Source: Candidatus Bathyarchaeota archaeon
GTDB taxonomy: Archaea; Thermoproteota; Bathyarchaeia; Bathyarchaeales; Bathycorpusculaceae
Direction of reading: 5' to 3'
Assembly: GCA_014859805.1 (NCBI GenBank)
Contig: JACUTN010000015.1
Coordinates: 1 to 13,559 of the forward strand
DNA length: 13,559 nt
The notes under the pieces are model-generated. The model was not told the DNA's origin, did no database searches, and saw nothing but the letters and a program-made list of their open reading frames with translations. Each line of letters begins with the position of its first letter. Position 1 is the stretch's first letter. The translations under genes were made by a program, and so were the position numbers. Below, piece after piece: positions 8,072 to 13,559 of the stretch.

Positions 8072-8982
8072 TTCAGTAGTCGTGCTCCTTCAAAGTCGAT
8101 TTCGCTGACAATGATTCTTCCGTCTGGACTGTACTTACGCAAGATTCGGAGAAGTTCTTCAAGGGATTCTTGTCTGATCAGAGTGAATACAGATTCTCCG
8201 AACATTGGCATGCTGCAAACAAAGTTGGCGTTGTCCGTTGCATGTAAGATTCGCCTCGTTTTTTCAGTTATTAATCCTACGTGCTCAGCGAATTGTCGGG
8301 AAAAATTCATAAAGTTTGTGACGTTTGGCTCTTCAATCAACTTGTCAACGAGTTTTCCGCCGAACTCGTTTACGCGTTTGCGGATTTCTTCGTCTTTTAG
8401 GAACTTTTTTGTGGATAATGGTCCAAAGGTTAGGCAAGCCATTACGTAGTCTTTGGAAGCTGGCACATTCTTTATTTCTCCAATTCCTGGCGCTCCTGGC
8501 TTAACTCTCACTTCCACACCGCCGAAAGCTTCAGCAATTACTGTGCCGAGTCCCGTTTTACATTCAATTTCAGCCACATGCGCCATTTGGGCAGCCTCTA
8601 TTCTAGACATGCCTAAACCAAAAACGTCGTTTAGGCCTAGGGCTAAGCTTAAGGCTGCAGCTCCGCTGGTGCCGAATCCAGCTCCTGTTGGAACGTCAAC
8701 GTGATGTTCAACGATGATCTCGAAGTTTTCCATTTGTTTGAAGCGGGAAAGAAAGGCGTCTGCAACATGTTTGGAGACTTCTGCAGAGCTTGAGGCGAAA
8801 CCATTGATCTTGACTTGTAAGGAGTTTTTTTCGGCTTTTCTAACCTTTACGATGGTTTTGACTCCTCGGCGTAATGAAACGCCAGCTCCTCTGGAACCAG
8901 CATATAAAAAGTTTGTTGGCTGATCAAGTATTTGGAAGAAGCCTGTAATATGGCATGGCGCGAAAGCTGCAGCCTCTTTCAT
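8068..8982 (-). CDS. Pantoate kinase (archaeal GHMP kinase family)
   Basis: Phosphorylates pantoate with ATP to 4-phosphopantoate, the first of the two archaeal steps that replace bacterial PanC and pantothenate kinase. The 304-residue protein is a GHMP-fold kinase: FAPCHITGFF at residues 7-16 is the N-terminal motif of the pantoate kinase subfamily, and PTGAGFGTSGAAA at 98-110 is the glycine-rich ATP loop of GHMP enzymes. CKTGLGTVIAEAFGG near 142-156 is also typical. It is the promoter-proximal gene of the operon. The ATG at 8982 has only a weak ribosome site (AGG about nine bases upstream), so a short leader or non-standard initiation is possible. A homoserine or mevalonate kinase role is unlikely, given the subfamily motifs and the immediate coupling to the ligase gene. 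Confidence 0.94.
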   Translation of the reverse strand: MKEAAAFAPCHITGFFQILDQPTNFLYAGSRGAGVSLRRGVKTIVKVRKAEKNSLQVKINGFASSSAEVSKHVADAFLSRFKQMENFEIIVEHHVDVPTGAGFGTSGAAALSLALGLNDVFGLGMSRIEAAQMAHVAEIECKTGLGTVIAEAFGGVEVRVKPGAPGIGEIKNVPASKDYVMACLTFGPLSTKKFLKDEEIRKRVNEFGGKLVDKLIEEPNVTNFMNFSRQFAEHVGLITEKTRRILHATDNANFVCSMPMFGESVFTLIRQESLEELLRILRKYSPDGRIIVSEIDFEGARLLK

Positions 8983-9040
8983 GTTTGACGCCTACGTGAA
9001 GCTTGAAGAAAAAGTCGTAGATAAGAATTCTGTATGGATT

Positions 9041-9058
9041 GTTTAAACACGTTTAAAC
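9041..9058. promoter_or_regulatory. Tandem GTTTAAAC palindromes, putative CoA operon promoter or operator
   Basis: Two copies of the 8-base palindrome GTTTAAAC (9041-9048 and 9051-9058) are separated by AC, about 60 bases upstream of the pantoate kinase start. Either TTTAAA core can serve as an archaeal TATA box on the minus strand; the copy nearer the gene would place initiation near 9018 and a leader of roughly 35 bases. The perfect pair suggests either two overlapping TATA elements or a dimer-binding operator. No experimental support is available. Confidence 0.45.
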
Positions 9059-9092
9059 TTCATGGACTTTTCACTGAACCATACTAAATTTG

Positions 9093-9349
9093 CTACTTGC
9101 GTTTTCTGAAGATTTTGCCGCCGTCAGCGTAGTCGCCTGTCACGTATTCAAAGCCTGTTTCTACGAGCCTGCAGGCTTCTCCAATGTTGGTGGCTACTCT
9201 TGCGATGAATTCGTCGGTTTTTGTGTTGTTGTATAGGGCTTTTTCTAGGTCTATGTAGATTAGCGTGTTCTGAATGTTTTTGTGGCCTAGAATCTCTTCT
9301 GTACGTATAGGATGTCTTTTGTTCTGTGATATTCTATAGTGGCTTTCCA
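9093..9349 (-). pseudogene. Tyrosine recombinase (integrase) remnant, truncated and frameshifted
   Basis: Only the C-terminal end of a phage/XerC-like archaeal integrase remains. The lower frame carries EILGHKNIQNTLIYIDLEKA, with the conserved LGH histidine and the presumed catalytic tyrosine in LIYID, and ends in a GFEYVTGDY-type tail and IFRKRK, common in archaeal integrases. Reading upstream, the homology jumps to another minus-strand frame, WKATIEYHRTKDILYVQK (codons from 9349 down to about 9296). A single-base loss near 9291-9298 therefore broke the gene. The HxxR catalytic segment and everything before it are missing: the homology stops at the tryptophan at 9349-9347. The residues that one open frame adds between 9371 and 9473 are antisense to the antiporter remnant and are not integrase. 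Non-functional. Confidence 0.85.
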
Positions 9350-9363
9350 GGCATCGTATATTT

Positions 9364-9609
9364 TTGGACATAGGTAAGGGATTAGCCGTTGGAGTAGGAA
9401 TGATTGCTCGGGGTGAGGTTGGATTGCTTGTGGCCGGCATGGGGTATGCTATGGGCGTTATCCCACAAGACATTTATGTTACTCTAGTGGTCACTTGCCT
9501 AGCCACGACGATTGTAAGTCCTTTTCTGCTGAAGGCCGTGAGAAAGCGTATAAACAAACAGCGGGAAGAGAAAGGTTTCAATAACTCAGAAAACATGAAG
9601 AGATGTTAA
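9364..9609 (+). pseudogene. Cation/proton antiporter remnant (CPA family), C-terminal end only
   Basis: The 81 residues contain GVGMIARGEVGLLVAGMGYAM, the arginine-containing motif of CPA2-type (Kef/NapA-like) sodium or potassium/proton antiporters (usually GMxPRGEV). A further hydrophobic segment VTLVVTCLATTIVSPFLLKAV and a basic tail follow. This equals the last two or three membrane helices of a protein that is normally near 400 residues or more; the first three quarters are absent. The open frame begins with a TTG, but homology starts only around 9370, right where the opposing integrase remnant ends, and no ribosome site precedes it. The stop overlaps the stop of the convergent gene by four bases. 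It cannot transport alone; a truncated gene is the best reading. Confidence 0.8.
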
Positions 9610-9974
9610 ACCATTTCGTTTGTCACCTTTCGTAACTTCTGAACTGTTTCCTGAAAGGTTTCATAGACATTAACTGCGTGCATGGGGCTTCTTTTCTCTT
9701 GAATTAATCCTATAGCTACTAGAGAAACGCCTACGAACTTATGGTAGAATAACTCGTTAAGGAAAATTGAGGGTATTAAACCCGGGAAATCCATAATATT
9801 TAAACCAAGCTTCACCAGTCTCGCTCGCTCTTGCTCCGACGTGTGTTTCCCCAATAAATGCTTTGCACAATGTGCTTCTTGAACCGCTCCGCTCAATACG
9901 TTAGCTGTCTCATCACAGGTTGAACCCAGCTCTTGCAGCACTTCTACTAGAGTCTTGAGTTCTTTAGACTTCAC
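9606..9974 (-). CDS. Unrecognised small protein, 122 residues
   Basis: I do not recognise this protein. It starts with GTG at 9974, supported by AGGTG eight bases upstream and a TATA-like tract near 10013-10029. The sequence looks mostly helical: a charged N-terminal helix (KELKTLVEVLQELG), a middle part with two histidine/cysteine-containing stretches (EAHCAKHLLGKH), a more hydrophobic segment (LNELFYHKFVGVSLVAIGLI, about residues 71-90) and a final helix (FQETVQKLRKV). The hydrophobic segment contains charged and polar residues and is a weak membrane candidate. His/Cys residues could bind metal, but no standard motif is evident. It is divergent from the hydrogenase operon and convergent with the antiporter remnant. 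A regulator of the hydrogenase operon is possible by position only. Confidence 0.65.
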   Translation of the reverse strand: MKSKELKTLVEVLQELGSTCDETANVLSGAVQEAHCAKHLLGKHTSEQERARLVKLGLNIMDFPGLIPSIFLNELFYHKFVGVSLVAIGLIQEKRSPMHAVNVYETFQETVQKLRKVTNEMV

Positions 9975-10012
9975 TAATTGAACACCTGCCGATTTTCAAC
10001 ATTGTGTTAATT

Positions 10013-10029
10013 TGATTATATATTATACG
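10013..10029 (-). promoter_or_regulatory. TATA-like tract, putative promoter of the 122-residue gene
   Basis: The minus strand reads CGTATAATATATAATCA here, an archaeal TATA-type run. Initiation 22-27 bases downstream would fall near 9990-9998, leaving a leader of about 20 bases that includes the AGGTG ribosome site before the GTG start at 9974. Spacing is good, but no activity is shown. Confidence 0.5.
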
Positions 10030-10101
10030 AGGTAAAAAGCTTAAAGTATCAACGAGACATGTAAGACTGCCTTTTCCGTTTTCTTAGTGAATGATTCTTT
10101 T

Positions 10102-10124
10102 AGGAAAATGAGTGAAATTTTCCT
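10102..10124. repeat. Inverted repeat, 8-base arms
   Basis: AGGAAAAT (10102-10109) and ATTTTCCT (10117-10124) are perfect inverted copies around a seven-base loop GAGTGAA. No T-run follows on either strand in a way that suggests an intrinsic terminator. Lying between two divergent promoters, it could be an operator or an RNA hairpin. Confidence 0.55.
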
Positions 10125-10140
10125 CTTGGCTTCACAATTT

Positions 10141-10167
10141 TTGAAAGAAATATGAGAATTTCTTCAA
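10141..10167. repeat. Second inverted repeat with one bulged base
   Basis: TTGAAAGAAAT (10141-10151) pairs with ATTTCTTCAA (10158-10167) across a six-base loop, with one unpaired base in the left arm. It begins 16 bases after the first inverted repeat, so the two could be paired binding sites or stem-loops in the same regulatory region. Confidence 0.5.
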
Positions 10168-10243
10168 GCTGACAAGCTGGTAAGATGCGATGGATCTCGT
10201 AATCGTGAAGCTTTTCTGTCTATGGCATATAGATGTTTAACGG

Positions 10244-10307
10244 TTTATTAAGATGAACATTCAATCTATTAAATCCGGAATCTATATTCCAATGCACAGT
10301 CTGGAGG
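10244..10307 (+). promoter_or_regulatory. Putative promoter and ribosome site of the hydrogenase operon
   Basis: TTTATTA at 10244-10250 is the best-placed TATA-like box; initiation near 10271 would leave a leader of about 40 bases. GGAGG at 10303-10307 sits six bases before the TTG start at 10314. A TATATT at 10283 is too close to the gene for a leadered start. The ribosome site is clear; the TATA choice is tentative. Confidence 0.45.
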
Positions 10308-10313
10308 AGAAGT

Positions 10314-10607
10314 TTGTTGCTTCCGTATGCACCATGGCTTTGCTGGCTCATTCCCGTGATTGGAGCAGTATTCACACCAATCTTTGCTAGGATTAACCCT
10401 AAACTCAGGAACTATGCGCCCGTATCATTCGCCGCGGTTAGTGTCATCTTTTCAATCTCCATGATACCGGATGTTTTCACGGGAAAGGCGGTTAACTGGG
10501 TTAGCGGGGAAGTGATAGAAGAGTTCACCGATCTCCAAACCACGTATCTATTCTGTAGATTTACAGTGGTAAGAATTAATAATGGTCTAAGATTATTCGT
10601 AGCTTAA
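10314..10607 (+). pseudogene. NuoL/MrpA-like antiporter subunit, N-terminal stub
   Basis: The 97 residues begin like an archaeal NuoL-type subunit of group 4 hydrogenase or complex I: a first membrane helix with APWLCWLIPVIGAVFTPIFA (residues ~6-25), a loop INPKLRNYAP, then a second helix SFAAVSVIFSISMI. After about residue 62 (KAVNW) the resemblance ends and the frame closes 35 residues later. Full-length NuoL proteins have about 600 residues and 14 or more helices, with lysine and glutamate residues for proton transport; none of that follows in any plus-strand frame before the next gene. The TTG start has an excellent GGAGG ribosome site, so the stub may still be translated. It is most simply a gene that has lost its body by deletion, although a genuine two-helix protein cannot be excluded. 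Confidence 0.6.
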
Positions 10608-10620
10608 CGGGTGTGTTTGA

Positions 10621-10704
10621 ATGCTTTATGAGGATAACTTTGCTAGGACTATCAACTCTTGTTTGCAAAACATTATGAAAGAATATGGCGGCTTTGGAGA
10701 GTGA
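10621..10704 (+). CDS. Possible 27-residue peptide between the NuoL stub and the small subunit
   Basis: A short open frame begins with ATG (MLYEDNFARTINSC) and ends at TGA just before the hydrogenase small-subunit start; GGGTG lies about seven bases upstream. It is not recognised. Its end overlaps the ribosome site of the next gene, so it might be a leader that couples translation, or simply leftover sequence from the deletion in the NuoL-like gene. Support is weak. Confidence 0.2.
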   Translation: MLYEDNFARTINSCLQNIMKEYGGFGE

Positions 10705-10709
10705 AAGAC

Positions 10710-11129
10710 ATGAGCGTTACTGCGAGAAGTAGAATTAAGTCGCCGTGGCTCTTTCATTTAAATACTGGGTCATGTAATGGTTGCGACCTTGAGATAGTTG
10801 CGGCTCTAACTCCCCGTTATGATGTTGAACGTTTAGGATGTGTACTAGTCGGTTCACCTCGTCACGCTGACGTTCTCCTAGTGACGGGACCTGTCACTCG
10901 CCAAATGCTTCCACGTGTCATTAGGGTTTATGAGCAAGTGCCAGAGCCTAAAGTTGTTGTCGCTATAGGGTCTTGTGCAAGTTCCGGTAGCCCCTTTTTA
11001 GGAAGCCAAATGATTGAGGGGCCTCTAGACAAAATTATCCCAGTAGATGTTTATGTTGCGGGATGTCCTCCCAGACCTGAAGCAATCGTCATGGGAATAG
11101 TTACGGCGGTGAAAAGAAAGTTTGGATGA
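10710..11129 (+). CDS. Group 4 [NiFe]-hydrogenase small subunit (NuoB/EchC-like)
   Basis: Carries the single [4Fe-4S] cluster next to the nickel site and passes electrons between the ferredoxin-like subunit and the large subunit. The 139-residue protein shows four cluster cysteines: Cys22 and Cys25 in SCNGCD, Cys89 in GSCASSG and Cys119 in AGCPPRP. The Cys-x-x-Cys spacing is that of energy-converting hydrogenases; complex I NuoB has adjacent cysteines instead. The open frame extends 17 codons further to 10659, but the ATG at 10710 has GGAG ten bases upstream and gives the usual N-terminus shortly before the SPWLFHLNTGSC motif. Its stop overlaps the next start as ATGA. It is cytoplasmic, docked on the membrane arm. 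Confidence 0.93.
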   Translation: MSVTARSRIKSPWLFHLNTGSCNGCDLEIVAALTPRYDVERLGCVLVGSPRHADVLLVTGPVTRQMLPRVIRVYEQVPEPKVVVAIGSCASSGSPFLGSQMIEGPLDKIIPVDVYVAGCPPRPEAIVMGIVTAVKRKFG

Positions 11130-12358
11130 GAATGTATATGACAGACAAGTCAGATGATGCAAAAGAAATCAAGGTGGATTATACTCGATTACGTATACCG
11201 TTCGGTCCGGTTCATCCAGCGCTTAAGGAGCCCATTTCTCTCAGAGTTACTGTTCGAAAGGAGGAAATTCTTGACGTTGACATACGGTTAGGGCATGTTC
11301 ATAGGGGAATAGAAGCTTTAGCGGAAAATCGAAACTTGGTTCAAACACTTTACTTGGTGGAACGCATTTGTGGAATATGCTGTCACAGTCACACCACATG
11401 TTTTACTCAAGCCGTCGAAGAAATCGGAGGAATAAAACCATCAGAGCGCGCATTATACCTTAGAACTTTGATTTTTGAACTGGAGCGCATACATAGCCAT
11501 CTATTGATACTTGGACTCGTAGGATATGATATTGGATTTGAGACGCTTTTCATGTTTTGTTGGCATGTGAGAGAGGAGGTTCTTGATTTATTTGAAGAGA
11601 TTACAGGCAATCGTGTTCATCACGCCATGAATACAATAGGCGGAGTGCGCTGGGATCTACCGCCTCATCTGATTGAAAAAGTAAATGTTTCTTTGAAGAA
11701 AATAGAAAAATCCGCCAAGTACATTTATGACGTATTTCAAGACAAAACAGTTGAAAAAAGATTATGCGAAGTAGGAGTGCTTAGCTACAATGAAGCCCAA
11801 GAGTTGTGTATTGTGGGTCCTACCGCTCGCGGATCCGGAGTGAGTATGGACGTTCGTAGAGACTATCCTTATGCTGCTTACAAAGAATTGAAGGACAGGT
11901 TTTCAGTCGTTCTGAAGTACGGTGCTGACACGTATGCAAGGACAGAAGTTCGCATTTCCGAGCTATTTGAGTCGATCAACCTGATCCGTACAATTTTAGA
12001 TGAATTGCCAAATGGTTCTATCTCTATGGAAGAAAGCGTTCTCAAGTTGATGAGGGAAATTCCGGAAGGGGAAACAGTTTCAATGGTAGAGGCTCCTCGC
12101 GGAGAACTTCTACATTTCGTAAAAACCGACGGAAAAGAAGGCTTAAGGCGGTTAAAAGTGCGAACTCCTACACTCGCTAATATACTGGGTTTAAAGCCCA
12201 TGTTGATAGGCGGAGAAATTGCGGATATACCTGTAACACTTGCTTCCATCGATCCATGCATAGGTTGCGCCAACCGAATAACCGTTGTCGATGAGGATCA
12301 GGGAGAAGTTAGAGTGATTGGTTTGGAGGATCTGCGGCGGCGAGGGAGAAAACGGTGA
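11126..12358 (+). CDS. Group 4 [NiFe]-hydrogenase large catalytic subunit (NuoD/EchE-like)
   Basis: Holds the NiFe centre that makes or oxidises hydrogen. Both ligand motifs are intact in 410 residues: RICGICCHSH at 80-89 with Cys82 and Cys85, and DPCIGCANR at 376-384 with Cys378 and Cys381. In NuoD/FpoD of respiratory complexes these cysteines are lost, so this is an active-type hydrogenase, not a quinone or F420 dehydrogenase. FGPVHPALKEP near 26-36 is the usual N-terminal motif. About 26 residues follow the last motif, as in group 4 enzymes whose tail may be cleaved on maturation; no maturation protease or hyp gene is in the window. The protein has no fused NuoC domain. The ATG overlaps the small-subunit stop and the stop overlaps the NuoH-like start, indicating tight translational coupling. 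Confidence 0.94.
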   Translation: MRMYMTDKSDDAKEIKVDYTRLRIPFGPVHPALKEPISLRVTVRKEEILDVDIRLGHVHRGIEALAENRNLVQTLYLVERICGICCHSHTTCFTQAVEEIGGIKPSERALYLRTLIFELERIHSHLLILGLVGYDIGFETLFMFCWHVREEVLDLFEEITGNRVHHAMNTIGGVRWDLPPHLIEKVNVSLKKIEKSAKYIYDVFQDKTVEKRLCEVGVLSYNEAQELCIVGPTARGSGVSMDVRRDYPYAAYKELKDRFSVVLKYGADTYARTEVRISELFESINLIRTILDELPNGSISMEESVLKLMREIPEGETVSMVEAPRGELLHFVKTDGKEGLRRLKVRTPTLANILGLKPMLIGGEIADIPVTLASIDPCIGCANRITVVDEDQGEVRVIGLEDLRRRGRKR

Positions 12359-13305
12359 ACACCATAGTAGCACTCCTCGCAACGTTTCCCATCGTGTTTT
12401 TCTTCAGTCTCCTTTTTGAGGGAATTGATAGAAAGATTCATGCGCGGATGCAGAAAAGAATAGGACCGCCCATCATTCAGCCTTTTTACGATTTTATTAA
12501 ATTGTTCAATAAAGAGAGGATAGTTCCTGTAACCGCTGCTTCGGGAATCTTCACGGCGGTTCCTATCATCGCCGCTGCCGTTTCAATTCTAGGAGCAGCT
12601 ATACCTGTAGTTAACCTGATTACAGGAACAAGTATTGTTGGCGACCTAATCCTAGTCTTATACTTGTTGGCTATGTCCTCAGTTATGGTGATGATTGGGG
12701 GGTCCTCTTCAGGCAATCCCTATGGAGCTATCGGTTTTTCCCGAAAAATGACTATGATGATTGCTTATGAGATACCTATGCTCATATCTATAGCATCCCT
12801 ATCATTCAATCCATGTTTTTCCCTCGCATATTACGATGTTGTGGCGACCCAAATTAGGATGAAGTCGTTGTTAGCGTTTACTCGCCTTAGTATGGCAGTC
12901 GCGGCAGCTACGTTTTTATTGTGCGTACCAGCAGCAGCGGATGCAGTGCCTTTTGACATTTCTGAGGCGAAAACCGAGATTATCCACGGTTCTCTAATCG
13001 AGTACGGTGGACCTTATTTAGCGTTAATTAAGTTAGCTAAGGCTGCTTCAAATTTTACTTTAGCCTTCCTTGCAGCGACGCTCTTTTTCTACGTGCCAGC
13101 GTTATTTGAGGGATACGTTTCGCTGGGGCTGGGGGTTGCTCTATGTTTGTGCTTAGTGACTTCTTTGATTTTTATGTTACTTACAACAACTGTTCCCCGC
13201 ACTATTTTTGCTCGGTTGAAGATAGGGCAAGCATTCAAGTTTTACTGGCTTATTCCATTAACCTTATCTATGCTATCTGTGGCGTTATCTATTGTGGGGT
13301 TGTAG
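12355..13305 (+). CDS. Hydrogenase membrane subunit (NuoH/EchB-like)
   Basis: Anchors the hydrogenase module in the cytoplasmic membrane and takes part in ion translocation. The 316-residue protein has about eight membrane helices. Family motifs are RKIHARMQKRIGPP-IIQPF near 26-42, followed by DFIKLFNKE, and PAAADAVPFDISEAKTEIIHG near 189-209, the acidic loop conserved in NuoH. The GTG start at 12355 overlaps the large-subunit stop by four bases (GTGA). Neighbouring genes place it in a single transcription unit. Assignment is firm; which ion it handles is not visible from the sequence. Confidence 0.94.
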   Translation: MNTIVALLATFPIVFFFSLLFEGIDRKIHARMQKRIGPPIIQPFYDFIKLFNKERIVPVTAASGIFTAVPIIAAAVSILGAAIPVVNLITGTSIVGDLILVLYLLAMSSVMVMIGGSSSGNPYGAIGFSRKMTMMIAYEIPMLISIASLSFNPCFSLAYYDVVATQIRMKSLLAFTRLSMAVAAATFLLCVPAAADAVPFDISEAKTEIIHGSLIEYGGPYLALIKLAKAASNFTLAFLAATLFFYVPALFEGYVSLGLGVALCLCLVTSLIFMLLTTTVPRTIFARLKIGQAFKFYWLIPLTLSMLSVALSIVGL

Positions 13306-13317
13306 GAGGAAAACTCT

Positions 13318-13559
13318 TTGAAGTTGGGAAATATGCTTCGCGATGCCTTTCGGGCACTGTTCCGTAAGCCAGTTACTGTTCAGTACCTAACTAAAGCTGG
13401 AGAAATGGTGCCTGTTCCTGAACGATATAGGGGTAAAATAGTTTATGACAAAGAGGCTTGTGTAGGTTGTCTTCTATGTATCAGAACATGTCCCAGTGGG
13501 GCAATCACTGCCACCGAAGAGAAGAAGGTGACTTTTAGTATCTCTAGGTGCTTATTTTG
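13318..13559 (+). CDS. Ferredoxin-like hydrogenase subunit (NuoI/EchF-like), cut by window end
   Basis: An electron-transfer subunit that links a soluble ferredoxin to the small subunit. The first 80 residues are present. CVGCLLCIRTCP at 48-59 supplies one complete CxxCxxCxxxCP [4Fe-4S] motif, and Cys78 in SRCLF is probably the first cysteine of the second motif. The N-terminal part (LRDAFRALFRKPVTVQY) is the amphipathic stretch usual in NuoI-type subunits. The TTG start at 13318 is supported by GGAGGA seven bases upstream, which immediately follows the NuoH-like stop. The rest of the gene and any further operon genes lie outside the window. Confidence 0.92.
   Translation, partial: MKLGNMLRDAFRALFRKPVTVQYLTKAGEMVPVPERYRGKIVYDKEACVGCLLCIRTCPSGAITATEEKKVTFSISRCLF

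Larger units (their letters stand above)
9975..10313. other. 339-base intergenic region between divergent genes
   Basis: It separates the leftward 122-residue gene from the rightward hydrogenase operon. It holds a TATA-like tract for the left gene, two inverted repeats near the middle, and TATA-like elements and a strong ribosome site for the right operon. I see no convincing gene, tRNA or repeat array in it. An open frame from the ATG at 10253 overlaps the first hydrogenase-operon gene in another frame and is treated as a shadow. Confidence 0.7.

Noticed and set aside
9371..9473. N-terminal extension of the integrase remnant frame
   Set aside because: Its proline-rich translation is the exact antisense of the antiporter motif region and has no recombinase similarity.
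9975..10313. Possible tRNA, CRISPR or attachment site next to the integrase scar
   Set aside because: No cloverleaf, no regularly spaced repeats and no duplicated flanking sequence could be seen by eye.
10253..10390. 45-residue open frame beginning at an ATG in the hydrogenase leader
   Set aside because: It has no ribosome site of its own and overlaps the NuoL-like stub in another frame, where the protein resemblance is clear.
10659..10709. Longer N-terminus for the hydrogenase small subunit
   Set aside because: The extra 17 residues are outside the family alignment and the ATG at 10710 has a better ribosome site.
11878..12273. 131-residue minus-strand open frame
   Set aside because: It is antisense to the hydrogenase large subunit, whose C-terminal nickel motif lies in the same stretch.
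13143..13367. 74-residue plus-strand open frame spanning the NuoH-NuoI boundary
   Set aside because: It overlaps the last helices of the NuoH-like subunit and the start of the NuoI-like gene in another frame and has no recognisable content.

Overview
The window looks like chromosomal DNA from an uncultured archaeon. The evidence is archaeal-only CoA enzymes (pantoate kinase, 4-phosphopantoate--beta-alanine ligase, archaeal-type phosphopantetheine adenylyltransferase), an archaeal DUF763 protein, Shine-Dalgarno-led genes with ATG, GTG and TTG starts, and AT-rich TATA-like elements instead of bacterial -35/-10 boxes. The protein sequences recall Bathyarchaeia-like lineages, but that placement is from memory and was not tested.

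Layout. Bases 1-563 (minus strand) hold the N-terminal half of a DUF763 protein. Bases 651-2582 (minus) encode an S9-family serine peptidase. Bases 2656-8982 (minus) form a compact seven-gene operon for coenzyme A, transcribed in the order pantoate kinase, phosphopantoate--beta-alanine ligase, ketopantoate reductase (panE), ketopantoate hydroxymethyltransferase (panB), MfnA-type decarboxylase, coaBC and archaeal coaD. Together these cover every step from aspartate and 2-ketoisovalerate to dephospho-CoA. Only the last enzyme, dephospho-CoA kinase, is not seen. Genes overlap or lie within 40 bases of each other.

Bases 9093-9609 are a scar. A 5'-truncated and frameshifted tyrosine recombinase (minus) meets, back to back, a 5'-truncated cation/proton antiporter (plus). 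A small unrecognised gene follows (9606-9974, minus). It is separated by a 339-base regulatory region, carrying two hairpins, from a rightward operon.

Bases 10314-13559 (plus) are the start of a group 4 membrane-bound [NiFe]-hydrogenase operon. It holds a stub of a NuoL-like subunit, then the small subunit (NuoB-like), the large subunit (NuoD-like, with all four nickel-binding cysteines), the membrane subunit (NuoH-like) and a ferredoxin-like NuoI subunit cut by the window end. No NuoC-like gene lies between the small and large subunits, and the proton-pumping NuoL-like gene has lost most of its length, so energy coupling must rely on other genes.

I see no CRISPR array, rRNA, tRNA or intact mobile element. 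The most unusual points are the near-complete CoA operon containing its own beta-alanine-forming decarboxylase, the double-truncation junction near 9350-9375, and the reduced hydrogenase operon. None of these is clearly an undescribed system.
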